DNA of 64,000 nt, from positions 167,150 through 231,149 of the forward strand of contig NZ_FOAF01000009.1 of NCBI RefSeq assembly GCF_900109575.1, in the 5' to 3' direction. The notes beneath the pieces are model-generated. The model was not told the DNA's origin, ran no database searches, and saw nothing but the letters and a program-made list of their open reading frames with translations. Every line of letters begins with the position of its first letter. The first letter of the stretch is position 1. Origin of the DNA: Olivibacter domesticus. GTDB taxonomy: Bacteria; Bacteroidota; Bacteroidia; Sphingobacteriales; Sphingobacteriaceae. The position numbers were made by a program, and so were the translations under genes. Positions 1-9,373 of this stretch are shown piece after piece.

Positions 1-711
1 CGCCGTTTGAGCACTGTGGACCATATGTTCGGCAATTAGGCGTCTCATACGGTCCATTTCAATAATTTCATCTTTACCTGAGGCAACAGACGCAGCAGAA
101 CTTTCAATTTTACCTGTATTGGAGGCATGTGTTTCTTGTTTTGCTAGCGGTGCTTCCTCACTGCTTTGACCTCTCGCAGCTAGGTAGTCAATAAGGTCTT
201 GCTTTGTTACCCTACCTTCTAAACCTGAGCCTTGAATGTTCTCCAACTCATCTAGCGATATACCTTCTTCTTGCGCAATATTCTTAACCAAAGGTGAATA
301 AAATCTACCAGTATCCCCAGATACTATTTTGGCAGAAGATTCCTGGGAAAGTTCATCATTTTCCGCAAGCTGCTCAAGTCCCGGTATAGCCGGTTCTACC
401 GCTGAAGTCTCACTTATCGGTTCCTCAATTACGTCACTATTACCTAAATTTGTTTCTTCGGTTCCCTCACCTTCAACCTCCAACACAGCTAATACATCTC
501 CTACCTGCACTACCTGGTCTTTGTGAAAACGTTGTTCAATAAGCTTTCCCGTTACCGGAGATGGAACTTCAGAATCTACTTTATCAGTGGCTATTTCCAC
601 TATTGTATCATCGGTGTTAACCACCTCACCAGGATGTTTCAACCAGTTTACAATGGTTGCTTCAGATACACTTTCCCCCATTGAAGGTAGCAGTAAATTA
701 TATCTTGCCAT
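1..711 (-). CDS. 2-oxoacid dehydrogenase E2 (dihydrolipoamide acyltransferase), N-terminal part
   Basis: Acyltransferase core subunit of a pyruvate/2-oxoglutarate/branched-chain dehydrogenase complex. The 237 codons visible run off the left edge, so the catalytic domain is missing. Residues 1-77 form a lipoyl domain with the lipoylation site TDKVDSEVPSP (Lys44). An acidic, Ser/Glu-rich linker follows, then a peripheral subunit-binding domain (SPLVKNIAQEEGI ... GLEGRVTKQDLIDYL, about residues 138-178). A second linker and the start of the catalytic domain (DEIIEMDRMRRLIAEHM) end the visible part. The ATG at 711 gives the standard MARYNLLLPSMGES start. cinA lies 190 bases upstream on the same strand. 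Which complex it serves cannot be told without the E1 genes. Confidence 0.93.
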   Translation of the reverse strand, partial: MARYNLLLPSMGESVSEATIVNWLKHPGEVVNTDDTIVEIATDKVDSEVPSPVTGKLIEQRFHKDQVVQVGDVLAVLEVEGEGTEETNLGNSDVIEEPISETSAVEPAIPGLEQLAENDELSQESSAKIVSGDTGRFYSPLVKNIAQEEGISLDELENIQGSGLEGRVTKQDLIDYLAARGQSSEEAPLAKQETHASNTGKIESSAASVASGKDEIIEMDRMRRLIAEHMVHSAQTA

Positions 712-901
712 GTTACTCTATCTTATTAAATCTTTTAATAACGCCCAAGTTACAACAATATCTAAAAAAACAAAACAATACAGAATAATATTTTGTTTAA
801 AACCATCACAAACAACTAACTATTAGTCATTATCCGTAATAATGATTTTTTATTTTGATCCAAATAAGGATTAATATTCAAATTGTTCTACCAAGTTTCA
901 A

Positions 902-2149
902 CTAAGTCACCTCTTCCTTCAAGAGGTAAAATAACATAATTAATGCGTTTGCTGCCGAACGTTCTATATTAGGAAGCCTAATTTTGCCAAAATTGAACAA
1001 TTTCGCTTTTGCTCCATTTTTACCCGCTACGGCAATCCATACGGTGCCTACTGGCTTATCGGCTGTCCCCCCATCGGGCCCTGCAATTCCTGTAACCGCT
1101 AAACTGTAATCCGTGGCATATTGTTTTTGTGCGCCTAAGGCCATCTCTAATGCAACTTGCTCACTCACTGCACCATATTTTATAAGAGATTGTTCGGACA
1201 CACCCAGCATACTAATTTTTAATTCGTTGCTATACGTTATTGCTCCTCCTTTAAATATGACGCTGCTTCCTGGTAAACTAGTAAGTAAATGGCCTATATA
1301 TCCGCCTGTGCAACTTTCGGCGGTCGACAAACTTAAACCGTTATTTACCATAATTTCTAATAAAGTCTGCTCTAAAGAAATATCGCCGACACCTACGATA
1401 TAGGGCTTAACCAACTTTTCAATAGTAGCTAGATAAGTCGAAACTTCTTTCTCCAAACTTGTCCCATCCGTTCCAAACCCCGTTAATCTCAATTTTACTT
1501 GTCCGTATTTCGGCAAGTAGGCCAGATGGATATGAGTAGGCAACGATTCCTCAAACGAAGCAAGCTTCTCGGCCAAAAATGATTCGCCCAAACCTGCGGT
1601 TAAGAGCGATTGATGTACAATAGCACTTTTTCCTGGAATATTTTTCAGCCTTGGGAGCACCTCATACTCCATTAGATATTTCATTTCCGATGGAACGCCC
1701 GGCATAATTACAAATATTCTTCCCTTTTCGTTAATCCACATGCCGGGTGCTGTACCCGTTTCATTGTGGAGAACTGTTGCATTGGCCAATACATCCGCTT
1801 GTTTATTATTTACTTCCAACATTGGCCTATTAAACTTTTTAAAAATAGCTGTTACATGAGCCAAGACCTGCTCGTCGCGGTATAGTGTAGTACTGAAATA
1901 GTCAGCGAGTGTCTTTTTCGTGACATCATCTTTTGTAGGTCCAAGGCCGCCAGTGCATAGAATAACATCTGCTCGGTTTATTGCTAAATCGAGCGCTTCT
2001 GTAATAGCCTTCGATTTATCAGCTACTGAACTTATTTGTACCAATTCAATCCCAATTAAATTGAGTTGATTGGCAATCCAGGCAGAGTTTGTGTCTACAA
2101 TCTGCCCGATCAATATCTCATCTCCTATCGTAATGATCTCAGCTGTCAT
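902..2149 (-). CDS. cinA: CinA family nicotinamide-nucleotide amidohydrolase
   Basis: Two-domain CinA protein of 415 residues, the usual family length. The N-terminal MoCF/COG1058 domain (1-170) starts MTAEIITIGDEILIGQ and contains the nucleotide-binding stretch LCTGGLGPTKDD. The C-terminal CinA domain (about 255-415) has LSTAESCTGGYIGHLL and SLAVTGIAGPDGG, the deamidase signature. The known role of the family is hydrolysis of NMN and ADP-ribose-type compounds in pyridine-nucleotide recycling; the historical name refers to competence. It follows lptD on the same strand, separated by a tandem-repeat array. Confidence 0.95.
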   Translation of the reverse strand: MTAEIITIGDEILIGQIVDTNSAWIANQLNLIGIELVQISSVADKSKAITEALDLAINRADVILCTGGLGPTKDDVTKKTLADYFSTTLYRDEQVLAHVTAIFKKFNRPMLEVNNKQADVLANATVLHNETGTAPGMWINEKGRIFVIMPGVPSEMKYLMEYEVLPRLKNIPGKSAIVHQSLLTAGLGESFLAEKLASFEESLPTHIHLAYLPKYGQVKLRLTGFGTDGTSLEKEVSTYLATIEKLVKPYIVGVGDISLEQTLLEIMVNNGLSLSTAESCTGGYIGHLLTSLPGSSVIFKGGAITYSNELKISMLGVSEQSLIKYGAVSEQVALEMALGAQKQYATDYSLAVTGIAGPDGGTADKPVGTVWIAVAGKNGAKAKLFNFGKIRLPNIERSAANALIMLFYLLKEEVT

Positions 2150-2232
2150 AGGGAGCTTTTGTTTTTTAATTAACTAATAACCTGCATTTTAAATCTAGAC
2201 CCTTGCATTTCTCTATTAACGACGAATAAAGT

Positions 2233-2358
2233 CTTGTTACTTGCTACTTAAGTCTTGCTACTTGACACTTATATCTTGCTACTTGATACTTATATCTTGC
2301 TACTTGATACTTATATCTTGCTACTTGGTACTTATATCTTGCTACTTATATCTCGCTA
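2233..2358. repeat. Heptanucleotide tandem array (18 units) between lptD and cinA
   Basis: Eighteen consecutive 7-base units in perfect phase. The commonest are CTTGCTA, CTTGATA and CTTATAT, and they group into a 21-base higher-order period (CTTGCTA-CTTGATA-CTTATAT) repeated about four times. The last unit, CTCGCTA, contains the complement of the lptD TAG stop codon at 2356-2358, so the array runs into the coding end. Related arrays lie at 44795, 55427 and 61053. No gene or mobile element is visible in it. Confidence 0.9.
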
Positions 2359-5067
2359 AAAACTATTATAATAGTCGTTACGTTTTGTAAGTTTTAGATC
2401 TTGAAGAATAGAAGCTTTCACACGAATATTGAAGGTATAACTTCTGTATGTTCCAAAGGGAATCCATCCAAAAGACATATCCCAACAATGCAGATCGCGA
2501 TATATATTAAATTGGGTTAAACTCATTTTTTTTGTTTGAAAATCATAACCGGAATTATATTGTATTTTCCATTTTGGTGTAACAGAAAGATCTCCATGTA
2601 TATTGATTGTACTGGTTATATTAGACTTCGCAAATGGCTTGCTATATTGAAAACTAAAAGAAGCCGCGATGTTCCAAGGAATATTAAAATCAACAAAAGC
2701 GTTAGGGTCAGAACTTATACGGGCGAGCTCCTGCTGCTGCTCGGGCGTCATATTGGGTTTGTTCTTGTCCATCTCATTTAAATTATTATTTCTGCTTTTC
2801 GCAGCTTCAGGATTAAAGCTGAAGTCCATAGACAAACCAAACTGTGTTAAACGCGCCAACTGCCCTCCTTTAATCGCATATTCATTGATCCGCCTATAAC
2901 TTGGCATAGTGCTACCAGGTGTCGTTACCTCGACATAGCGATAAGGATCAAAAGATCCGTTAAAGTTTAAACCCAGTTTCTGATCAAATAAGGCCGTTCT
3001 GCCTGAAAAAGATATGTTGGAAAGGTTAAAAGAGTCTGCCACAAAATTATAGTTACCGCTAAAGGTTAACCCTTGTAAGATAGGTACTTTTTTAAAGCCC
3101 GTACCGGTAGTATCTTTATCGCTCTTTATTTTAGCTTCGATATTGTTATCAATTGAAAAACCAATACCCATGGAACGCCCGGCACTAGGTGAACCATAAA
3201 TCGCATTTTGAAAGATTGAATATTTGACAGGCCTTCCCTGATTATCTAAAACAGGTGTACCATCGGCATAGCGTTGTTCTCTATAAAATCCAAAACGAGC
3301 ATCGGAAAAATCAGGTCGGTAGTTAAAATTGACAGAAGGCGTGATCACGTGCCTCAATGCCGCTAATTTCCCTTTAAAGTTTTTTTGTCCGTAAACTTTT
3401 GTAGAAAACCCGGTTGAAAAACTATAATCGTATGCTCTGTTAAAACCTTGCACGGTATCAATCCGTTCGACATAACCAGAAGGGTCATTATCAAAACGTT
3501 TACGCGTCGATTGAAAATACCATCTTTCGGTATAATTTAAACTGGTATTAAACTGAAAATAGTTAGCTACATTTAAAGATAAGCTTACAGGAATGTTATG
3601 CTGTATACCATTTTGCATCTTCCCCAATGTTTCTTTTCTAAATAAAAGACTGTCAGGACTATTAATGGTGTTTTTACCTTGCATACTGTAACCTACAGTA
3701 AGTCTTTGATACCACTTTTGCTCACCTACCCGCTCTTTAGAATCAAAAGGGTTGAAAGTAGCCACATTTAAGTTGAAGGTAGGTAATTCTAAATTGATCT
3801 GGCCAGTACTAATGTCCTGTCTGTGACTTAAGCTTGATGTAAAATTAACTTTCCCGTCTGCGAATGTTTTACCATAAGCAATACTGGAAGACATGTTATT
3901 CCTGGTAATTTGATTGTAATCATAGGTACCACTAGCAGCTGTATTTGAAAAGAAACTACCTGTTCCTGCGTTAACAGAAGCACTAAAGGTTGTCCCAGGA
4001 TTTGCTTCTTGCCGTTGTGAATGATTCCAGGTTATATTGAAATCCTTTGCCCTTGAAAAGCCGGGGGTGTTCTCTTCACCATTTTTGGTATAAGCGTAAC
4101 GTAAACTAAATCCTCCATCATACTTATAATTCTTTTTATAACGCACCCTTGCATTTGCCTCCCACGACCCCTTGGTGTACAAATTACCTCGCAATTCTGC
4201 ATCCCAATAATCATTTAAACCTATGTAGTATCCAGCATCACGCAAAAAGAAGCCACGGGAAAAATCTTCGCCGAAAGAAGGGAACAGAATACCTGATTGC
4301 CGTTTGTTGGTTTTTGGAAAAAAACCAAAGGGGATCATAACAAAACGTAAAGGCACCTGCTCTATCACCATGTAAGCACTTTTCGATACCACTTGATTTT
4401 CGGTCAGAATTACCCTACTCATCTGAATACCGAAATGTGTGTGCGGAAAAGGCAAATTACAGGTACTGTAAAAACCGTGCCTTATAAATTGCTCATTATA
4501 TTCGTTCTTTTTGATTTCTCGCGCCTGAATAGATGCACCATCCATTTCAGTAAATACCCCGTAAGTCTTACCCTTCTTACTATCGAAATTAAAAATTAAA
4601 GAATCTACTGTTACAGGTGGGTCAGTTGCTGTCTTGAAGATAGGTCGTCCTCTATATTTACCGTTATGATCAATCAAACCGCTGGCAAACATTGTACGCG
4701 AATTATTATCAATCCGTATATAATCTGCCGTGAGCTCCATATCTTCATACTTGATTTTGGCATTACCATATAAATGTAGCTGATTATTTTTACGATCGGT
4801 GATAGTAGAATCTTCCGCATTACTGAGCACCATAGAGCTTATTCCCTGCCCGTCTCCTTTTTTAGTAGTATCGCGATTAACAGAATCCCTTGTAACGGAA
4901 TCCATTACTACTGCTTCTCTTTTAACAGTATCTTGCACATTATTTAGCGGACGTTTCAAACTATCCTGTACAATAAATTGCTGTCCTGAAGCCAAAATTG
5001 GCATCAATACCCCAAAAAGAAATAAAATAAGTTCAAAAAAAACGCTAACAGACTTCAAATTTGACAA
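2356..5067 (-). CDS. lptD: LptD-like LPS assembly outer-membrane protein
   Basis: Outer-membrane translocon subunit that inserts LPS into the outer leaflet. After a signal peptide (residues about 1-28, hydrophobic, ending ASGQQ) comes an OstA/LptA-like jellyroll (about 75-190: NNQLHLYGNAKIKYEDMEL, TADYIRI). A long C-terminal beta-barrel rich in alternating aromatic strands follows, up to the final YNSF. The 903 residues fit Bacteroidota LptD, which is longer than the E. coli protein. The start is a TTG at 5067: an in-frame stop lies just upstream and no ATG precedes the signal peptide. A TATACTGC box about 25 bases upstream could be its -7 element. It is divergent from the amidase pair. Confidence 0.9.
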   Translation of the reverse strand: MSNLKSVSVFFELILFLFGVLMPILASGQQFIVQDSLKRPLNNVQDTVKREAVVMDSVTRDSVNRDTTKKGDGQGISSMVLSNAEDSTITDRKNNQLHLYGNAKIKYEDMELTADYIRIDNNSRTMFASGLIDHNGKYRGRPIFKTATDPPVTVDSLIFNFDSKKGKTYGVFTEMDGASIQAREIKKNEYNEQFIRHGFYSTCNLPFPHTHFGIQMSRVILTENQVVSKSAYMVIEQVPLRFVMIPFGFFPKTNKRQSGILFPSFGEDFSRGFFLRDAGYYIGLNDYWDAELRGNLYTKGSWEANARVRYKKNYKYDGGFSLRYAYTKNGEENTPGFSRAKDFNITWNHSQRQEANPGTTFSASVNAGTGSFFSNTAASGTYDYNQITRNNMSSSIAYGKTFADGKVNFTSSLSHRQDISTGQINLELPTFNLNVATFNPFDSKERVGEQKWYQRLTVGYSMQGKNTINSPDSLLFRKETLGKMQNGIQHNIPVSLSLNVANYFQFNTSLNYTERWYFQSTRKRFDNDPSGYVERIDTVQGFNRAYDYSFSTGFSTKVYGQKNFKGKLAALRHVITPSVNFNYRPDFSDARFGFYREQRYADGTPVLDNQGRPVKYSIFQNAIYGSPSAGRSMGIGFSIDNNIEAKIKSDKDTTGTGFKKVPILQGLTFSGNYNFVADSFNLSNISFSGRTALFDQKLGLNFNGSFDPYRYVEVTTPGSTMPSYRRINEYAIKGGQLARLTQFGLSMDFSFNPEAAKSRNNNLNEMDKNKPNMTPEQQQELARISSDPNAFVDFNIPWNIAASFSFQYSKPFAKSNITSTINIHGDLSVTPKWKIQYNSGYDFQTKKMSLTQFNIYRDLHCWDMSFGWIPFGTYRSYTFNIRVKASILQDLKLTKRNDYYNSF

Positions 5068-5279
5068 CGAATATTATTTTTGCAGTATATGAATTTTAAG
5101 GAGCCCAAAATTAATGAAAGCATTAACAGCTTGCAATAGCGATGATATTTTCATTCAACGTTTTCAATTTGTAATCGCTACAGCTTGAAAAACTTTTACA
5201 AAGGAAGCATTTATTAACAATATCATACAATAAGATTATCTTTATAGCATTAATATATTTAAATAAGAACGAAGTTTGG

Positions 5280-6152
5280 ATGATTAGATTTGTAACAAAA
5301 CTTACCGCAGCTGTCTGTTTTATCATCTCATTACAGATACCAACGCAAAGTTTAGCTAATAAGTATGACAACCCCTATAAATTAAAAATTATTGTGATCG
5401 ATGCAGGCCACGGTGGAAGAGATGGGAATACACATGGATCCTTTTCGAAGGAAAAAGACATAACGCTAGCGGTTGCCCTGAAACTAGGCAAAGCCATTGA
5501 AGAAGAGCTAAATGGTGTAAAAGTAATTTATACCAGAACCGATGATAGTTTTATAGAGCTTTATGAACGAATTGGAATAGCAAATAGAAACAAGGCCGAT
5601 TTATTTATTTCCTTACATTGCAATTCGATGCCACATACCACTCGGCGTGTAGTAACCCGTTATGTTAGAAATAAACGTGGTAGAAAAGTACCTGTTTATA
5701 GATCGGTCTCTTCGCAGAATACCAGCGTAAAAGGAGTGGAAACTTTTGTTTCTGGTTTTGGCAGGTTAGACGAACAAGATGTTGCCATGCGCGAAAATGC
5801 CTCGATGCTGTTGGAAGAAAACTATCAGGAGAACTATGAAGGGTTTGACCCTAAGGATCCGGAGAGTTATATTGTATTTTCGTTGATGAAAAATCAATAC
5901 CGCGACTTAAGTATTAAATTTGCAACTGTTATTCAAGAACAATATATTAATGCCGGGAGAACTGATAGAGGTGTTAAAGAGCAAAGCCTTGCTGTATTAG
6001 CCAGAGCCGGTATGCCCGCCGTTTTGACAGAAATGGGCTTTATAAGTAATCCTGACGAGGAAGCATATATGAATTCCCCACAAGGACAAAAAGAAATTGT
6101 TGATAATTTAGTAAATGCCATTAAAAATTATAAAAAACAGATTGAGAACTGA
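5280..6152 (+). CDS. N-acetylmuramoyl-L-alanine amidase (Amidase_3), first of a tandem pair
   Basis: Zinc amidase that cleaves the amide bond between MurNAc and the stem peptide of peptidoglycan. A signal peptide (about 1-26) is followed by one Amidase_3 domain. Zinc ligands and catalytic Glu are visible: His in VIDAGHGGRDG, Glu in ELYERIGIAN, His in LFISLHCNS and Glu in VLTEMGFISN. A roughly 40-residue basic insertion after the LHCNS motif is shared with its neighbour. It is 290 residues with no separate cell-wall-binding domain. The stop TGA overlaps the next ATG by one base, implying translational coupling. It is divergent from lptD. Confidence 0.92.
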   Translation: MIRFVTKLTAAVCFIISLQIPTQSLANKYDNPYKLKIIVIDAGHGGRDGNTHGSFSKEKDITLAVALKLGKAIEEELNGVKVIYTRTDDSFIELYERIGIANRNKADLFISLHCNSMPHTTRRVVTRYVRNKRGRKVPVYRSVSSQNTSVKGVETFVSGFGRLDEQDVAMRENASMLLEENYQENYEGFDPKDPESYIVFSLMKNQYRDLSIKFATVIQEQYINAGRTDRGVKEQSLAVLARAGMPAVLTEMGFISNPDEEAYMNSPQGQKEIVDNLVNAIKNYKKQIEN

Positions 6153-7030
6153 TGTATAATATTCGCTTATCCATTACCTTTTTAATTTTAGTATTAGTAA
6201 GTACACTATTTATTTCTGCGGCTCCACCTATGAAACCAAACGGGAAGCCTCAAGAGTATCGCATGAGAACCATCGTTATCGACGCTGGACATGGGGCTCA
6301 TGACACAGGTGCTAAAGGACGCATATCTGTGGAAAAAGACGTTGCATTACAAGTTGCATTAAAATTGGGAAGAGCTATACAGCGCGACATGAAAGGAATT
6401 AATGTAATCTATACACGTACAACAGATACGTTCATCCCTCTCTATGAGCGCATAGGCCTAGCTAACAGTAAAAAGGCTGACTTGTTTATATCTATACACT
6501 GCAACTCCATGCCAAATGTGAAGAAAAGAACAATTACTGGTTACAGGAGAAGAAACGGGAGGAGAGTTCCCATATACCGCACTACCAGTGTTCCTAACAC
6601 AAGCACTAGAGGCACAGAAACATTTGTATCGGGATACGGCAGGCTGGACGAGCAAGATGCAGCGGTAAGAGAAAATGCTTCCATGTTATTAGAAGACAAT
6701 TATAAAGATAACTACGAAGGCTTTGACCCAAAAGACCCGGAAAGTTACATTATCTTTTCACTCATGAAAAATGCCTATCGTGATCAAAGTATCAAATTTG
6801 CGTCTTTTATTGAGGGGGAATATGTTAAAACTGGTCGTGGTAGCCGTGGCGTAAAAGAATTGAGCTTGGCGGTGCTAGCTCGGGCAGGAATGCCTGCTGT
6901 TTTGACGGAGATTGGGTTTATCAGCAATCCGGACGAAGAACGTTACTTAAACTCCTCTAGCGGACAAGAAGAAGTAGTTAATAATTTATTAACTGCGATT
7001 AAAAGCTATAAAAAACAGACAGAGAATTAA
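6152..7030 (+). CDS. N-acetylmuramoyl-L-alanine amidase (Amidase_3), second of a tandem pair
   Basis: Close paralogue of the preceding gene along its whole length (292 residues), evidently a tandem duplication. It has a signal peptide (about 1-24) and all active-site motifs: VIDAGHGAHDTG, PLYERIGLAN, LFISIHCNS, VLTEIGFISN. The C-termini are nearly identical (IKNYKKQ/IKSYKKQ-TEN). The N-terminal leaders differ, so the two exported proteins may differ in location or partner. It starts within the stop codon of the first copy. An MCE-family gene follows 79 bases later; amidase plus MCE plus lptD looks like an envelope-maintenance neighbourhood. Confidence 0.92.
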   Translation: MYNIRLSITFLILVLVSTLFISAAPPMKPNGKPQEYRMRTIVIDAGHGAHDTGAKGRISVEKDVALQVALKLGRAIQRDMKGINVIYTRTTDTFIPLYERIGLANSKKADLFISIHCNSMPNVKKRTITGYRRRNGRRVPIYRTTSVPNTSTRGTETFVSGYGRLDEQDAAVRENASMLLEDNYKDNYEGFDPKDPESYIIFSLMKNAYRDQSIKFASFIEGEYVKTGRGSRGVKELSLAVLARAGMPAVLTEIGFISNPDEERYLNSSSGQEEVVNNLLTAIKSYKKQTEN

Positions 7031-7109
7031 ACAAAACTATTATTTTGTTGTTCCAAGTAATGGATAAATGCCGTATAACATTATATTTACATTTCATTAA
7101 ATAAAACGG

Positions 7110-8054
7110 ATGAGGATTTCTAACGAAACGAAAGTGGGAATTTTAGCCACTGTAGCCATTGCTGTTCTTATTATAGGATATAGTTTTTTAAAGGGAAATG
7201 ATGTTTTTACAAGTGAAAATACTTTTTACGCCAGCTATGATAGAGTGGATGGTTTGAGTGTTTCTAAACCTGTAATGGTTAATGGGTATCAAATAGGTCG
7301 CGTTTCCAAAATGCAATTACAATCGAGCGGAAAAATTCTCACCGAATTTAAAATCAAACAAGATTATGCTATTCCGGCAAATACCATCGCCCGGATAGCT
7401 AGCACAGATCTATTGGGCGGAAAAGCTATCGTTTTCGAGCTAGGCGACAGCCCGACATATGCAAATGATGGTGATACATTAAGAGCAAACATTCAAAGAA
7501 ATATTCTTGAACAGGTTGAACCTGTACAGAAAAAGGCTGAAGCCGTGGTAGCGGTGCTCGACTCAGTGTTGAGTTCTATTAATAATACAATAAATGCAGA
7601 TTTCCAACACAACTTTAATCGTAGTATTGCAAGTATTGCTAATACGTTAAATACCTTAGAGCATACCACAACGCAGGTAGATGCCATTGTTGGCACACAA
7701 CGGACTAAACTTGCCAATATCTTAAGTAACGTAGAAGCCATTTCAGCCAACTTCAAAAATAATGGCGATAAAATAACCAACATTTTGGGTAACCTAGAAA
7801 GTGTTAGTGACAAAGCGGCTAAAGCCGATTTTGAACGAACCATTAACAATGCGAATGCAGCTGTCGCTGATTTACAGAATATTGTAAATAATATAAACAG
7901 CGGTAAGGGCTCTGTAGGTTTATTGTTAAATGATGAGAAGCTTTATGATAACCTAAATAATGCCTCGAAGAATTTAGACAATTTAATGATAGACTTAAAA
8001 GAGAATCCGAGCAGATATGTTCATTTCTCTATTTTTGGAAAAAAGAGAGATTAA
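7110..8054 (+). CDS. MCE/MlaD family lipid-transport substrate-binding protein
   Basis: Inner-membrane-anchored periplasmic lipid-binding protein of the Mla/MCE type, which moves phospholipids between membranes. One N-terminal transmembrane segment (about 9-26, VGILATVAIAVLIIGYSFL) precedes a single MCE domain (about 38-120, with YDRVDGLSVSKPVMVNGYQIG and LLGGKAIVFELG). A long Asn/Ala-rich helical region follows (130-290), likely coiled coil. The end GKGSVGLLLNDEKLYDNLN is typical of MlaD-like proteins. No MlaE/MlaF genes are adjacent. Its last four bases overlap the convergent rnz gene. Confidence 0.92.
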   Translation: MRISNETKVGILATVAIAVLIIGYSFLKGNDVFTSENTFYASYDRVDGLSVSKPVMVNGYQIGRVSKMQLQSSGKILTEFKIKQDYAIPANTIARIASTDLLGGKAIVFELGDSPTYANDGDTLRANIQRNILEQVEPVQKKAEAVVAVLDSVLSSINNTINADFQHNFNRSIASIANTLNTLEHTTTQVDAIVGTQRTKLANILSNVEAISANFKNNGDKITNILGNLESVSDKAAKADFERTINNANAAVADLQNIVNNINSGKGSVGLLLNDEKLYDNLNNASKNLDNLMIDLKENPSRYVHFSIFGKKRD

Positions 8055-8962
8055 ATCTCAAATGTTTGCCCTTCTATAGCTAATGCGGTATTTGCAAACA
8101 ATGTTTTACTTTCATCCAACAGTGGCTGCAAATCTTTATACCTCGCGGAGAAGTGGCCTATAAGAAGCTTATTTACGTTAACTGCATTAGCAATTTCGGC
8201 CGCCTGCAATGCTGTGGTATGAAAAGTTTCGGCAGCCCTATCTACCATCTCATGTAAAAAGGTGGCTTCATGATAGAGTAAATCGACATCCTTTATATAA
8301 GGCCAGTAGCTTTCGGTATAAATGGTATCTGAACAGAATGCGTAACTTTTTGGTAACGCAGCAGGTATTGTTAGTTCACTGGCCTTATAAATCTTTCCAG
8401 ACGGATCAGTGTAATCTATACCTTTTTTTATTAATGGATAATAACCAATTGGAATATCCAAGCCTTCTATTATTTCCTTATTTATACGGGGAAGACGTTG
8501 CTTTTCTTTGAAAACATAACCCGTACAGGGAATTCGATGACTTATTGGAAAACTCGTAACCTCAAAATTACTATCAGCCAGTAGTTGCCTGGCTCCATCG
8601 GCCTTGGTGGCATGAAACACTAGGTTATACCTAAGTTGCGTTTCGGAATAATGAAGCTGCAGATCTATTATTTCTTTTAATCCCGAAGGACCGAAGACAT
8701 AAAGATCTTCCTTCCTTCCATTAAGATGCATGGACGAAATAAGCCCTACTAAGCCTAAATAGTGGTCACCATGAAGGTGCGATATAAAAACATATTTTAT
8801 ACGGTTTGCTTTAAAATTATATCGCTGCAATTGCAACTGTGTACCTTCACCACAATCAATTAAACTTAAAACATCATTGCAGTTTAAAACTTGCGCCGTG
8901 TGATGCCTGCCATATAAAGGTGTTGCCGAATTGCTTCCTAAAATGGTTACTTCAAATCTCAT
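8051..8962 (-). CDS. rnz: Ribonuclease Z
   Basis: tRNA 3'-processing endonuclease of the metallo-beta-lactamase fold. It has 303 residues, the usual short-form length. The zinc motif SHLHGDH is at residues 61-67, with LSLIDCGEGTQLQLQR just before it. The later metal ligands lie in the segment with YAFCSDT and in LLYHEATF, and HFSARY comes near the C-terminus. Its ATG overlaps the stop of the upstream STAS gene by four bases (ATGA), so the two are probably co-translated. It is convergent with the MCE gene. Confidence 0.95.
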   Translation of the reverse strand: MRFEVTILGSNSATPLYGRHHTAQVLNCNDVLSLIDCGEGTQLQLQRYNFKANRIKYVFISHLHGDHYLGLVGLISSMHLNGRKEDLYVFGPSGLKEIIDLQLHYSETQLRYNLVFHATKADGARQLLADSNFEVTSFPISHRIPCTGYVFKEKQRLPRINKEIIEGLDIPIGYYPLIKKGIDYTDPSGKIYKASELTIPAALPKSYAFCSDTIYTESYWPYIKDVDLLYHEATFLHEMVDRAAETFHTTALQAAEIANAVNVNKLLIGHFSARYKDLQPLLDESKTLFANTALAIEGQTFEI

Positions 8963-9348
8963 TCTTCATCTGTTGCCACCTGTCCTCTAAACTCTTTTTC
9001 TAATTCTTCCATAAAGATTAGATCTTCTGCTTCATCGGAACTTGGTACAACATGTAAAACATCCTTCAAATTAGACAATTCAATCAGTTGCATTATTTTT
9101 TTACTTGCACAGCAAATAACAAAAACACCCCCTGCTGCATGACACAGCCTATGAGCTGTTAATGCACACCTTAATCCGGAAGTATCTGCGTCTTTTACCT
9201 GGGAAAGATCTAAAACAATATTTCTTTGGCCATCTGTATTCAACAATACAAATTCAGATTTAATCTTGGGCGCTGTAACGCCATCTAAAACTGCTTCATG
9301 AGGAGTAATGACTACATAACGCTCATGTTTATCGATTGTGAATTTCAT
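8959..9348 (-). CDS. STAS-domain protein (anti-sigma-factor antagonist-like)
   Basis: Small STAS-domain protein of 129 residues. The start chosen is the ATG at 9348 (MKFTIDKHERYVVITPHEAV). A longer reading begins inside purC and adds a basic leader that is not family-like. The domain contains NIVLDLSQVKDADTSGLRCALTAH, where the Ser of DTSG is in the position phosphorylated in SpoIIAA/RsbV-type antagonists. The C-terminus is acidic (MEELEKEFRG). It lies between purC and rnz, with a 4-base overlap to rnz. No kinase or anti-sigma gene is adjacent, so the regulatory partner is unknown. Confidence 0.88.
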   Translation of the reverse strand: MKFTIDKHERYVVITPHEAVLDGVTAPKIKSEFVLLNTDGQRNIVLDLSQVKDADTSGLRCALTAHRLCHAAGGVFVICCASKKIMQLIELSNLKDVLHVVPSSDEAEDLIFMEELEKEFRGQVATDEE

Positions 9349-9373
9349 ACTTTTTAGTTTTTTAATCAGTTTC

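Noticed and set aside
1113..1403. Plus-strand ORF inside cinA
   Set aside because: Antisense shadow of a well-supported gene.
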